Shown: positions 14,691-23,024, counted from the first letter of the stretch. The stretch is DNA of 36,566 nucleotides from an uncultured Muribaculaceae bacterium (GCA_902494515.1 CABUTS010000022.1:1-36566), one strand, 5' to 3'. A program made the numbers and translations. The notes: a model not told the origin generated them from the letters alone.

Positions 14691-15998
14691 TTAGCGGGGG
14701 GACCAGGAGGGGCGGACGGGCCAGCGGGTGATGCGGAGGAGGAGACGCGTGGAGCTGCTGTAGGTGAAGTAGGCCCAGATCCAGGTGGTCAGTACAGTGA
14801 TTTTGTTGCGCATGCCCAGCAGTGAGATCAGGTGGATGAACATCCAGGCGAGCCAGGCGAGGCGGCCGTGGAGGAAGAGGTGCGGGAGGTCTACGATGGC
14901 GCGGTTGCGGCCTACGGTGGCCATGGAGCCTTTGTCTTTATAGATGAAGGGTTTAGGGGGGCGTCCGGGGTTGTTGAGGTTGCGGGCGAGGTTGCGGGCG
15001 CCCTGGATTGCGACCTGAGCTACCTGCGGGTGGCCGTGGGGGTATGTGTCGGTGGGGCAGAGGGCGATGTCGCCGACGGCGTAGACATCTTCGGTGCCGC
15101 GGACGGCGTTGAACTCATCGACCATCAGGCGGTGGCCGGGACCGTATTCGGGCTGGGTGTCGCCGGTGAAGTCGAAGGAGATTCCGGTGACGCCGGCGGT
15201 CCATATCACCATTGAGGAATACATGGATGAGCCGTCGGCAAAGTGCAGTATATTGTTGTCGTCCAGCGACTTGATTGTCTTTTGCAGCTCCACTTTCACC
15301 ATCAGGTGGTCGAGGTCTTTGAGCACCTGACGCGAGGCGTTGGGCGACATCGTGCGCAGCAGACGGTCGCTCCCCTCGATGAGTGTTACGGTCATCTCGT
15401 CGGGGTCAATCGACGGATATTCGAGCGGGAGAATATAACGTTTGAGTTCGCCGAGTGCCCCGGACATCTCCACGCCCGTTGGACCGCCACCGATGACGGT
15501 GAAAGTCAGCATGCGCCGGCGTGTCTCCGGGTCCTTCTCGAGCGAAGCGCGCTCCAGACGGTCAAGGATGTCGTTGCGGCAGCGGATCGCCTCGGAGGTG
15601 CTCTTCAGGCAGTAAACGCGCTTGTAAAGGTCGGGGATGCCGAAGTAATTGTTGGTGGTGCCGGCGGCAATAACCAGGATGTCGTAGGGGAGCTCCTCGA
15701 ACTGCGTGTGGATCGTTCTGCGCTTTAAATCAATACTTTGCACAATCCCCATGCGGTAACGGCCGCCTGTTTTGCGCAGCTTGCGCAACTCGCGGCGCAG
15801 CGGGAAATTGATGCTGGCGGCATCGAGGCCGGCCGACGCCAGCTGGTAAAACAGCGGCGGGAAACTATGGTAGTTGTTCGAGTCTACCACCGTCACCTCA
15901 TATTTCTGAATATCAAGATGTTTCACCAGATTAAGCCCGGCGAATCCGCCGCCGATAATCAGCAGCCGCTTGCGCTGCCCGATAGAATTTGTTTCCAT
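14691..15998 (-). CDS. ndh: Type II NADH dehydrogenase (NDH-2)
   Basis: A 435-residue flavoprotein that oxidises NADH and reduces quinone at the inner membrane without pumping protons. The FAD-binding Rossmann motif LLIIGGGFAGLN is at residues 12-23 and the NADH-binding motif FTVIGGGPTGVEMSG at 166-180. The second FAD motif EDVYAVGDIAL is near 305-315, followed by PQVAQVAIQGARNLARNL. The C-terminal 70 residues include hydrophobic stretches (LAWLAWMFIHLISLLGM; TTWIWAYFTYSSS) that anchor the protein to the membrane, as in other NDH-2 enzymes. It stands alone; no canonical -7 box was found in the 149 bases upstream. Confidence 0.92.
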   Translation of the reverse strand: METNSIGQRKRLLIIGGGFAGLNLVKHLDIQKYEVTVVDSNNYHSFPPLFYQLASAGLDAASINFPLRRELRKLRKTGGRYRMGIVQSIDLKRRTIHTQFEELPYDILVIAAGTTNNYFGIPDLYKRVYCLKSTSEAIRCRNDILDRLERASLEKDPETRRRMLTFTVIGGGPTGVEMSGALGELKRYILPLEYPSIDPDEMTVTLIEGSDRLLRTMSPNASRQVLKDLDHLMVKVELQKTIKSLDDNNILHFADGSSMYSSMVIWTAGVTGISFDFTGDTQPEYGPGHRLMVDEFNAVRGTEDVYAVGDIALCPTDTYPHGHPQVAQVAIQGARNLARNLNNPGRPPKPFIYKDKGSMATVGRNRAIVDLPHLFLHGRLAWLAWMFIHLISLLGMRNKITVLTTWIWAYFTYSSSTRLLLRITRWPVRPSWSPR

Positions 15999-16147
15999 AA
16001 AAATCAGTTAAGCCATTACAATTCAGGACCTTTAAATTTCAACACATTCCGTCCTCTTTTGTTGGCTCAATCCCCGATTTACTTTTCATGCGCCTACAAC
16101 AACGGCATCCCATCCCGTCCTGAGCGCGCGCCGGCTGCAAAATTGCG

Positions 16148-17554
16148 TTATTTCTGATTGTCGGTTTTTCTCTCCGGATTTACGGGTATTATTTCAGGTT
16201 CCGCCGGAGCACGCAGAGGAGAGACAGAATCTTGCACAACCGTATTTATAGCTTTCCCTTTTGCCTTTTCGCTAATAACAGTCGTCTTCTCATTCTGTTG
16301 GTCCGTGCATCCCTGAAATATGTTTGACGTAATAGGCCCCAGACTTATACAGCCAAGAATGACACTCCAGACCCCAAGGCGAATACTTATCTTATTGGAT
16401 CTGTCGGAGCTTTTGATTGAGGCATCAATCTTCGTGATCAGTTCGCTATTGGACTCCGAGAGGGAATGGTTGGCTTTTGCTATGGTTTTGACTTCATCAA
16501 TCAACTTTTGATTGGCCTGTGAAAATTCAGAGTTGTTTTTCGCAGTTTTCTTAATCTCGGCAGCGAGTTTGTTATTGTATTGATTCAGTTTGGCATTACT
16601 TTCCGAAACCTCCTTGATTGCTTTCTGCAGGTCTATGGTCTCATGTATGTTGTTCAGATAGAATGCAGACTGGCTTTTGCGGTATATAGCCCGGAGGGCA
16701 GCCATCAGATTAAAGATGTTGTGCGCAAGGCGTTGCAAATCGTAATTCGGATTGTCGGTCAGAGGTGGAATTCTGCAGGATTTATTCCGTTTGGAATTAA
16801 GCAGGGAATTGTAAAACACGAACTGCCCGAGGAGATTCTCGCAGTTGGCGTAGAATTCCTTTCTGACCTCCTTCTGTTCCTGATCCGACGTATGTTCTTC
16901 GAACTCTACAAAGACATACTCGTCATGCATCTGCTCAACCTGCTGGCTTAACCATTGATGAATCTGTCTGATATAGAAGGAGAGAACCTTGTTGTCGGAT
17001 TCCTTTAAGTCAATCTGTTGGTCGGAGTAAAAGCCCTTCAGCATCGACTCATCTACAGTGTGATGGTAATGCTGATGGAAATGGCTTTTAATCTGATGAT
17101 AGACAGTGTCTTTTATGTCGTTGAACCGTTGATAATCGCGTTCAGACAACGTATATTTAAACTGGATAAACCCACAATGTCTGTATTCAACGGATTCAAG
17201 TTCTACTTTAAACGAAAACAATTCGGACCAGGTATTGTCTTTCCAGATTTTAGCGGTGATTTTTAAGGATATCTGAAATTTTGCTTCCTTATTCTCTTCA
17301 CCGTCAGATCTTTTGGCGTATGATACGACATCATATACAAGACCGTCTTTAGTCTTGTACAAAGGGTCATAATCGTCAGGCTTATTTCTTTTCGGAAACG
17401 TCAGAGTGCTGCAGTCTGGCAGTATAGTAAGCTCATTGTGAGTTATGCAGGGAATCCATAAAACACAATATCTGGTTGTTGCCGGGTCGTCAGAAGACAG
17501 AAGAAGATTGATAAGGCAGTTGCTTACATTTCTAAGGTGTTCAGACGGAAGAAT
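16148..17554 (-). CDS. Unrecognised membrane-anchored coiled-coil protein, start unclear, probably frameshifted
   Basis: An open frame of 468 codons with no ATG in its first part; the first usable start is a TTG at 17362 (404 residues), but the frame stays open 64 codons further upstream with protein-like composition. Counting from the TTG: a mixed, partly beta-like N-terminal region (1-100), a helical middle with many His and Gln, a heptad-rich coiled coil at about 245-320, one membrane segment at about 326-348 and a hydrophilic tail of about 55 residues. The upstream end overlaps the 80-codon frame 17524-17766, which has a good promoter, so the two are probably one gene broken by a frameshift. 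AT-rich compared with its neighbours, suggesting transfer. No family recognised. Confidence 0.5.
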   Translation of the reverse strand: MLPSEHLRNVSNCLINLLLSSDDPATTRYCVLWIPCITHNELTILPDCSTLTFPKRNKPDDYDPLYKTKDGLVYDVVSYAKRSDGEENKEAKFQISLKITAKIWKDNTWSELFSFKVELESVEYRHCGFIQFKYTLSERDYQRFNDIKDTVYHQIKSHFHQHYHHTVDESMLKGFYSDQQIDLKESDNKVLSFYIRQIHQWLSQQVEQMHDEYVFVEFEEHTSDQEQKEVRKEFYANCENLLGQFVFYNSLLNSKRNKSCRIPPLTDNPNYDLQRLAHNIFNLMAALRAIYRKSQSAFYLNNIHETIDLQKAIKEVSESNAKLNQYNNKLAAEIKKTAKNNSEFSQANQKLIDEVKTIAKANHSLSESNSELITKIDASIKSSDRSNKISIRLGVWSVILGCISLGPITSNIFQGCTDQQNEKTTVISEKAKGKAINTVVQDSVSPLRAPAEPEIIPVNPERKTDNQK

Positions 17555-17766
17555 TTAGCTTTCTTTACAGCCAGCTCTGTTACTTCCCAATCCACATTCT
17601 TTATGGTCAATGGTTTCTGGAACTCTTTAGGCACAGGCAACAGCTCAGTGATAAACCCAAGAGTAACAAAAGACTCATAAAATGTTCCAATCTTTTTGCG
17701 AAGGTCTTTTTTGTTACCGGATTTTTCTTTTACTATTATTTGTATGGCTTGTTTTCTCGTGCACAT
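17524..17766 (-). CDS. Unrecognised 80-residue frame, likely N-terminus of the next gene
   Basis: Starts at an ATG 64 bases downstream of a canonical promoter and encodes a Lys-rich, probably helical 80-residue product with no recognised motif. Its stop lies 31 bases inside the open frame that continues to 16148, in the -1 frame. Because the downstream frame has no ATG, the simplest reading is one gene of about 540 codons disrupted near 17524-17554. Two separate, translationally coupled genes remain possible. No slippery heptamer for programmed frameshifting is seen in the overlap. Confidence 0.5.
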   Translation of the reverse strand: MCTRKQAIQIIVKEKSGNKKDLRKKIGTFYESFVTLGFITELLPVPKEFQKPLTIKNVDWEVTELAVKKAKFFRLNTLEM

Positions 17767-17829
17767 GCTAATAAGTATATTTCAAATTTAGAGCGTTATT
17801 GCTGAAAGGGATACTTTCAGAATTAAGTG

Positions 17830-17861
17830 CAAAATTACAACAAATAGTTGAAATATACAAA
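17830..17861 (-). promoter_or_regulatory. Predicted promoter of the 17766 gene
   Basis: The minus strand reads TTTG (17858-17861), a 20-base spacer, then TAATTTTG (17830-17837), a full consensus match. Expected start near 17823, about 57 bases before the ATG at 17766. Confidence 0.7.
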
Positions 17862-18092
17862 CTTATAAGTCAATTCTGAGTTTTTGACCGGTGAAAATAT
17901 CCGTCCCTGAAAAAATGTTGGCGTGGTTTGTAGGTTTAAATGTCCGGATATTGGTGTCTGTAATAAAATTCTGGGAGCTGTGGGGCGATGTTGGGGCGGG
18001 CGACAATTTGGAGTGTGACGATGTATTTTTTGGGGGGGGAAATGTGGCGAAATATGCATAAAATGCGGGGGAGGAGTGAAATTGTCGCTTAA

Positions 18093-18127
18093 TTTGTGTG
18101 AAAATCAGAAAATAATTCTTAATTTTG
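18093..18127 (+). promoter_or_regulatory. Predicted promoter of the lipoprotein / DUF5723 operon
   Basis: TAATTTTG at 18120-18127 is an exact -7 box. The nearest -33 box, TTTG at 18093-18096, is 23 bases away, slightly more than usual. Confidence 0.45.
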
Positions 18128-18313
18128 CGATTGGTTAACTGTCTCTTTTATACTATGAACGGGATTTTTAGCCTCGAAGTGAACTGTCATTCAGCACATT
18201 ATGTCCTGCTTTTATACGTTTTAAATATGCAATCAGTCGTTCGCTTCAGCTGCTGACTGTTCAACAATCAGTAAGTTCTTAATCTACGTGTGAATTAACT
18301 ATTTTTTTAACAC

Positions 18314-20050
18314 ATGAAACATTTCTTGTATTTAGGGGCCGGCGTGCTTTTGGCCGCGGCTGCCACGAGTTGTGTCGATGACGATTATGATCTGTCGGAC
18401 ATTGACTCCACGGTGCGTGTGCAGGTCAATGACCTGACGGTGCCGGTGAACATCGATCCATTCACAATGGAGAGTATTTTTGATATTGACCCGAATGACC
18501 CGGATGCTACGGTTCAGGTTGTCGACGGCGTCTATGCAATTGTCCGCGAGGGCGATTTCACGACCGACGAAATCAAGATCGGAAGCCTGCGTCTGGCCGC
18601 CGATGATTTCGAATCGGCCGGCACAGTGCTGGAAACCGGTGTCTCGGGCCAGGTGCCCGGCGGCATTGATATCACGGTGCCGTTCCACACCGAAGAGGTT
18701 TCGGTGTCGAGCGAATCGGATGTCGTACCTGTCGAAATCACCGAAATCGACAAAATCGACGCAACATTCACTATTACATATAACCTGTCGTTCGCAGGTC
18801 TGGAGAACAAAGTCTCGAAGATGAGCCTGCGCGACGTGGTAATCAACTTTCCGAAGGGGCTGACCGGCACACCGAACATCGGCACCTACGACCCCGCCAA
18901 GGGTGAGCTGAGGATTGCCAATGTAAACCTCTCCACTCCCCGCCTGTCAATCTCGATGCAGTGCTCTGAGCTTGATTTCAAGGTCCTCGGCGGTGTCTAC
19001 GACGCTGCAGCCCACAAGGCTGAGTTCCACACCTCGGTGCAGATTGCCTCCGGTACACTCAGCTTCAACAGTTCCGACTTCACCGGCAACGTCCCCGCGC
19101 AGCTGACCCTGAAGACCGACGGCCGTATCTCGGCAATCGACGTCACCTCCTTCACCGGCCGTATCACCTACAACATCGACGGTGCCGACGTCAGCAGCGT
19201 TCAGCTCAATGACCTCCCCGACGTGCTCAGCCAGAAGGATACCCGCATCATTCTGGAGAATCCGCAGATTTATCTGTCGATCACCAACCCCGTGGCACAG
19301 TACGGTCTGGCCGCCTCCACCGGCCTGGGCATCACCTCGGTGTTCAAGGACGAGAACGGCACTGTGACCGGCACTACCTACCACAGCCTTGACATCGGCA
19401 CCTTCGAGGTTTCCGCCCTCCCCTCCAGCGCCTACTGCCTGGCTCCCACCAAGCCCTCCAGCGACCCCCAGGGCTACGAGAACGCCTCGTTCGTCCCCTT
19501 CCACTCGCTGCAGACCGTGCTTGAGGGGCAGGGACTCCCCGCCGAACTCGATATTGACCTGGTCAACCCCAGCGTATTCAACCAGGCTGTGAACCATATT
19601 CCTCTGGGCCGCAGCCTCGGCGATGTGAAGGGTAATTACCGCTTCGTGGCCCCGCTGTCGTTCGGCGCCGGCTCGCAGCTGATTTATACTGACACCGAGG
19701 ACGGCTGGAACGACGAGGATGTCGACAAGATCACCATCGAGACCCTGCAGGTCGAGACCACCGTCAGCTCGCAGCTCCCCATCGAAGTGAACTTCACCGC
19801 ATACCCGATCGACATCCACGGCAACCGCATCAACAATGTATCGGTCGAAGGTGCCACTGTTCCCGCCAACGCCTCCGACCATAAGCTGGTAATCCGCATC
19901 ACCGGCGAAATCCAGCACCTCGACGGCATTGTCTTCACCGCCACCGCCACCGTTCCCGCCGACATGGAGTCGCCGCTCAATCCCTCGCAGTCAATCAGCT
20001 GCAAGGATATCCGCGCCACCGTCTCAGGTTATTACGAGAAAGAACTCTAA
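18314..20050 (+). CDS. Large surface lipoprotein of unknown function
   Basis: A 578-residue predicted lipoprotein. The signal peptide MKHFLYLGAGVLLAAAATSC ends in a lipobox with lipidated C20; the acidic run VDDDYD after the Cys resembles the export signal that sends Bacteroidota lipoproteins to the cell surface. The rest looks beta-rich, with repeated stretches of alternating hydrophobic residues, as in stacked immunoglobulin-like or sandwich domains; no catalytic motif is visible. It ends 13 bases before a DUF5723-like outer-membrane protein in the same direction. The two probably work together at the outer membrane, perhaps in surface assembly or adhesion, which is inference. Confidence 0.65.
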   Translation: MKHFLYLGAGVLLAAAATSCVDDDYDLSDIDSTVRVQVNDLTVPVNIDPFTMESIFDIDPNDPDATVQVVDGVYAIVREGDFTTDEIKIGSLRLAADDFESAGTVLETGVSGQVPGGIDITVPFHTEEVSVSSESDVVPVEITEIDKIDATFTITYNLSFAGLENKVSKMSLRDVVINFPKGLTGTPNIGTYDPAKGELRIANVNLSTPRLSISMQCSELDFKVLGGVYDAAAHKAEFHTSVQIASGTLSFNSSDFTGNVPAQLTLKTDGRISAIDVTSFTGRITYNIDGADVSSVQLNDLPDVLSQKDTRIILENPQIYLSITNPVAQYGLAASTGLGITSVFKDENGTVTGTTYHSLDIGTFEVSALPSSAYCLAPTKPSSDPQGYENASFVPFHSLQTVLEGQGLPAELDIDLVNPSVFNQAVNHIPLGRSLGDVKGNYRFVAPLSFGAGSQLIYTDTEDGWNDEDVDKITIETLQVETTVSSQLPIEVNFTAYPIDIHGNRINNVSVEGATVPANASDHKLVIRITGEIQHLDGIVFTATATVPADMESPLNPSQSISCKDIRATVSGYYEKEL

Positions 20051-20063
20051 ACCGTAAGCAGTC

Positions 20064-21449
20064 ATGAATTCCAACATCAAAAAATATATATTCGCCGTCG
20101 GCGCCTTCGCCACGGCCTTATGCGGTGCAGCGCAGAACACCCAGTCGGGCTACTTCCTCGACGACTACACCTACCGGTTCCTGATGAACCCGGCCATGGA
20201 ATCCTCCAACAAACTTTTCGTGGCCTTCCCCGGCGTGGGTAATGTCGACGTGAACATGCGCGGCAACCTGGCCCTGACCGACGTGCTCTACAACGTCAAC
20301 GGCAAGACCACCACCTTCATGAACCCCGGGGTCTCGGCTGCCGAGGTGATGGGCAACCTCAGCGACATGAACCGCCTGGGCGTCGACACCCGTGTCAACC
20401 TCCTCGGCTTCGGCTTCAGGATGCTCGGCGGTTACTCCACCGTCAACATCTCGGCCCGCGCCACCGTCAACACCCGCCTGCCGAACACCGTGTTCTCCTT
20501 CCTCAAGGAGGGTGTCACCAACAAGACATACGAAATCGACGGCCTGAAGGCCAACGCCATCGGCTACGCCGAAATCTCCCTGGGCCACAGCCGCAATATC
20601 AACAGTGAATGGCGCGTCGGCGCCAACCTGAAGTTCCTGCTCGGCGTCGGCTCCATGACCGCTGACCTCGACCGCGCGAGCCTCGTGCTCAACCGCGACT
20701 CCTGGGACATCGTAACCAACGCAACCATCCACACCTCGCTGAAGGACATGCGCTACTCCACAAGCTACAGCGACGACACCAAGCGCAACTATGTCGACGG
20801 CCTCGACGGCGATTTCAGCCCGGTCAACGGCTTCGGTATGGCCCTGGACCTCGGTGCGGTCTACAAGCCCAAAGCCCTGGAAGACTGGGAGTTCTCCGCA
20901 GCCCTGCTCGACCTCGGTTTCATCAACTGGAAGAACGACCTGCTGGCCTCCAACAACGGCGACCGCGAATTCCAGAGCAGCATCTACAACTTCTCGGCCG
21001 ACGACAACGCCCCCAACTCCTTCGACAACGAATGGGACCGCCTGCGCAACGACCTCGAGGAACTCTACCAGCTCGACGACATGGGTGATCAGGGGGGGCG
21101 CTCGCAGATGCTCAACGCTACCCTCAACCTCGGCGCCAAATACACCCTGCCGATGTACCGCAAGGTCTCCTTCGGCCTGCTGAACACCACCCGCATCGCC
21201 GGTGACTACTCCTGGACCGACTTCCGCCTCTCGGCCAACTACCTCCCCGTGAAGAACGTCTCGCTGGCCGTCAACGGTTCCGTCGGTACCCTCGGCTGCA
21301 GCTTCGGCTGGATTGCCAACCTCCGCATCCCCACCGTCGGCCTCCAGCTCTTCCTGGCCCAGGACAACACCTTCTGCAAGATTGCCAAACAGGGAGTACC
21401 CCTCAGTTCCAACGCCTCCGTCTCCCTCGGCCTCAACTTCGTCTACTGA
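20064..21449 (+). CDS. DUF5723-like outer-membrane beta-barrel protein
   Basis: A 461-residue secreted protein. A signal peptide (about residues 1-24, cleavage likely after GAAQ) precedes the segment GYFLDDYTYRFLMNPAM, typical of the start of the DUF5723 and PorP-like barrels of Bacteroidota. The remainder alternates Gly/aromatic-rich beta strands (LGFGFRMLGGYSTVNISARA; RVGANLKFLLGVGSM) and ends in an aromatic residue, LGLNFVY, as outer-membrane barrels do. It lies 13 bases after the lipoprotein gene and ahead of a strong terminator, so the pair forms one operon. Function is not established for the family. Confidence 0.7.
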   Translation: MNSNIKKYIFAVGAFATALCGAAQNTQSGYFLDDYTYRFLMNPAMESSNKLFVAFPGVGNVDVNMRGNLALTDVLYNVNGKTTTFMNPGVSAAEVMGNLSDMNRLGVDTRVNLLGFGFRMLGGYSTVNISARATVNTRLPNTVFSFLKEGVTNKTYEIDGLKANAIGYAEISLGHSRNINSEWRVGANLKFLLGVGSMTADLDRASLVLNRDSWDIVTNATIHTSLKDMRYSTSYSDDTKRNYVDGLDGDFSPVNGFGMALDLGAVYKPKALEDWEFSAALLDLGFINWKNDLLASNNGDREFQSSIYNFSADDNAPNSFDNEWDRLRNDLEELYQLDDMGDQGGRSQMLNATLNLGAKYTLPMYRKVSFGLLNTTRIAGDYSWTDFRLSANYLPVKNVSLAVNGSVGTLGCSFGWIANLRIPTVGLQLFLAQDNTFCKIAKQGVPLSSNASVSLGLNFVY

Positions 21450-21511
21450 TCCCCGGACCGCAGAGAATCCCCCTGCCTTCGCCCCCATACGCTGTAAAAA
21501 AAAGCCAGTGT

Positions 21512-21557
21512 AACAAGAGGCTGTATCGTATCAATGATTACGATACAGCCTCTTGTT
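21512..21557. terminator. Strong bidirectional terminator
   Basis: A perfect 19-bp stem (arms AACAAGAGGCTGTATCGTA and its complement) with an 8-base loop, followed by TTTCA. It closes the lipoprotein/DUF5723 operon. The same AGAGGCTGTATC core recurs in the hairpin at 24486-24514. Confidence 0.85.
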
Positions 21558-21590
21558 TCAATTTACACAAAGTCGCACGGCAACGTACGG

Positions 21591-21607
21591 ACGTGCCTTT
21601 GGCACGT
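21591..21607. repeat. REP-like hairpin
   Basis: Perfect 7-bp stem ACGTGCC with a TTT loop, in the same architecture (stem, 3-nt loop, gene-free setting) as hairpins at 4466-4514 and 14152-14260. Confidence 0.4.
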
Positions 21608-21766
21608 GGCTTCCGCTGAAAAAATTATATATAACACTAAATCAGGTGTTTAACGCAGGGCTACATTGAACAAACAGAACCTAATCTATGGGAAATAACA
21701 TCTCATGGGGATTTGCCAAATAATTGCGTAAAATACGTCACGCTTCTAAAATTACTTATAAAATAT

Positions 21767-21797
21767 TTTGTTGAATCAAAATATTCACATACCTTTG
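21767..21797 (+). promoter_or_regulatory. Consensus promoter for a candidate non-coding RNA
   Basis: TTTG at 21767-21770, a 19-base spacer and TACCTTTG at 21790-21797, an exact match to the Bacteroidota consensus. Start expected near 21803, 393 bases before the next clear gene. Confidence 0.75.
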
Positions 21798-21802
21798 CAA
21801 AC

Positions 21803-22148
21803 GCATACCGCATAGAAGTCTCTTACAGATTTAGAGAGCGGAATGTAGGCAATCGCCATGGCTCCATGCCCTGGCACAAAACATAATAAAAAGCGTTTAT
21901 CCGCGCTGATTCTTGACACTTCGAAATTCTCGCAAAATTTCAATCAATAGTCAAGGATTGAGCAACGGTAGATGCCCGCGGATATGTAATTACATTGCTT
22001 CCGGCACGATATTTCAAGAGAAATACATCCGGACACATTGATTGCATACGAGCGTAGGGCTTCTTCGTTGCCGTCCGATTATTGATGGGCAATGCGAGAA
22101 GCCTCGAAGTGTAGGACGGCAGTCGATACAGTCTCATACGCTTTTTTA
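21803..22148 (+). ncRNA. Candidate structured non-coding RNA, about 345 nt
   Basis: Between a consensus promoter and a run of six T (22142-22147) lies a gene-poor stretch full of inverted repeats: 21808-21841 (CCGC..TCTCT / AGAGAGCGG), a nested pair at about 21913-21956 (CTTGAC enclosing GAAATT / AATTTC, closed by GTCAAG), ATTTCAAGAGAAAT near 22011, and a long arm 22057-22104 (GGGCTTCTTCGTTGCC with GGCAATGCGAGAAGCCT). An outer AGCGTA / TACGCT pair (22051-22056, 22137-22142) leads into the T-run like an intrinsic terminator. GCCGTCC / GGACGGC (22070-22076, 22124-22130) offers an alternative fold. I see no RNase P or tmRNA signature. It could instead be the long leader of the 22196 gene. Confidence 0.5.
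21858..21950 (+). CDS. Possible 30-residue ORF inside the candidate RNA
   Basis: ATG at 21858 opens a 30-codon frame ending TAG at 21948-21950, basic and Ser/Asn-rich. It begins about 55 bases after the predicted transcription start. Half of it lies inside a strong inverted repeat, so it may be accidental. Listed because it would be the first start codon with a sizeable frame on this transcript. Confidence 0.2.
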   Translation: MAPCPGTKHNKKRLSALILDTSKFSQNFNQ

Positions 22149-22195
22149 ATTCATCACCGCCGACGTAAGGAGGCCGTAGGCAATGGGTAAACAGT

Positions 22196-23023
22196 ATGAA
22201 AAATATTCGATTATTTTTTGTTATCGCGCTCCTTCTGAGCTCCCTGACCAGCCATGCGCAATTCTGGCAGGGCTTTATGATGGGAATGATGAATGCCGCT
22301 CAACGGCAAGCGCAAAATTACAACCGTCCCGAACGTACTAAAAGCGAACCAATTAAAGAAGTAACTCAGTCGGAAAAGGATGGCTTTGTATGGATTCGTA
22401 TTAGTCAATGGAATCCTCAAGATAAACAGACATACTACGGCGCAAAGGATACGGAAGGTAATGTCATGATTTCACTTAGCAATAAGTATACCTTCATTTG
22501 CTATCATTCCTGTGAGGGCTTCGGAGGATACTTTGCTGTTGATAAAAATTCAGGAGAAGGCGTGTATGACCGACATGGGAAACTTATATATTCACCAACA
22601 CCGGATGGCGACTATATATGCGTAAGGGGTAAATTTATGAAAAAAAATTCCGCTGGGGACTGGGTCGACACTACGGCATATCTTGACTGCGACGGCCATG
22701 GTCACAAAAAAAGTTCATCTTCCTCACAAAGCAGTAGTTGGGGCAATATTTATTATGTCGGACCTGGTTACAGCACAACTCCGGCTTATCCCTCTGGCGG
22801 TGTGTCTACTGATTCTCCTGCATCTGGCAGCACATCTGCTGACGTACTTAATGAAACTGTAGGATCGGATTGTATGACCTGCCATGGGACCGGGAAATGT
22901 CCTACCTGTAACGGTACCAAAGTAGCACATAGTATGGGAAACACATATACCTGTACTATATGTGATGAACATGGCAATTGTCCGTCGTGTCACGGCACAG
23001 GAAAAGCCAATTGGAATCGCTGA
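22196..23023 (+). CDS. Secreted protein with C-terminal DnaJ-like CxxC zinc fingers
   Basis: A 275-residue protein. A signal peptide (MKNIRLFFVIALLLSSLTSHAQ) should direct export. A central region (about 60-165) has WG-repeat-like segments (GFVWIRIS; GVYDRHGKLIYSP). A Ser-rich linker (about 170-222) leads to eight cysteines in four CxxC pairs (226/229, 235/238, 253/256, 262/265), spaced as in the CxxCxGxG zinc-binding module of DnaJ (CMTCHGTGKCPTCNG, then CTICDEHGNCPSCHGTG). Two zinc sites are likely; a reducing or protected periplasmic or surface setting would be needed. It lies after the candidate RNA, in AT-rich DNA. Substrate or partner unknown. Confidence 0.65.
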   Translation: MKNIRLFFVIALLLSSLTSHAQFWQGFMMGMMNAAQRQAQNYNRPERTKSEPIKEVTQSEKDGFVWIRISQWNPQDKQTYYGAKDTEGNVMISLSNKYTFICYHSCEGFGGYFAVDKNSGEGVYDRHGKLIYSPTPDGDYICVRGKFMKKNSAGDWVDTTAYLDCDGHGHKKSSSSSQSSSWGNIYYVGPGYSTTPAYPSGGVSTDSPASGSTSADVLNETVGSDCMTCHGTGKCPTCNGTKVAHSMGNTYTCTICDEHGNCPSCHGTGKANWNR

Positions 23024-23024
23024 T

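Larger units (their letters stand above)
17767..18313. other. Divergent intergenic region of about 550 bp
   Basis: AT-rich and without a credible gene. It carries a minus-strand promoter (17830-17861), a plus-strand promoter (18093-18127) and a T-run followed by eight G (18032-18039). The leader of the 18314 gene would be about 180 bases long. Confidence 0.5.

Noticed and set aside
17524..17566. Programmed -1 ribosomal frameshift
   Set aside because: The frames are in the right register, but no X XXY YYZ slippery heptamer lies in the overlap and no following pseudoknot is evident, so a mutation or separate genes are more likely.
18032..18039. G8 tract as a phase-variation switch
   Set aside because: It is about 80 bases from either predicted promoter and not in a coding frame, so no switching mechanism can be supported.
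21940..22137. 65-residue minus-strand frame
   Set aside because: It lies antisense to the candidate structured RNA and overlaps its strongest inverted repeats; no minus-strand promoter was seen. It could be revisited if homologues exist.
21803..22148. RNase P RNA or tmRNA
   Set aside because: Size is similar, but the conserved RNase P core and the tRNA-like ends and tag frame of tmRNA are not visible.
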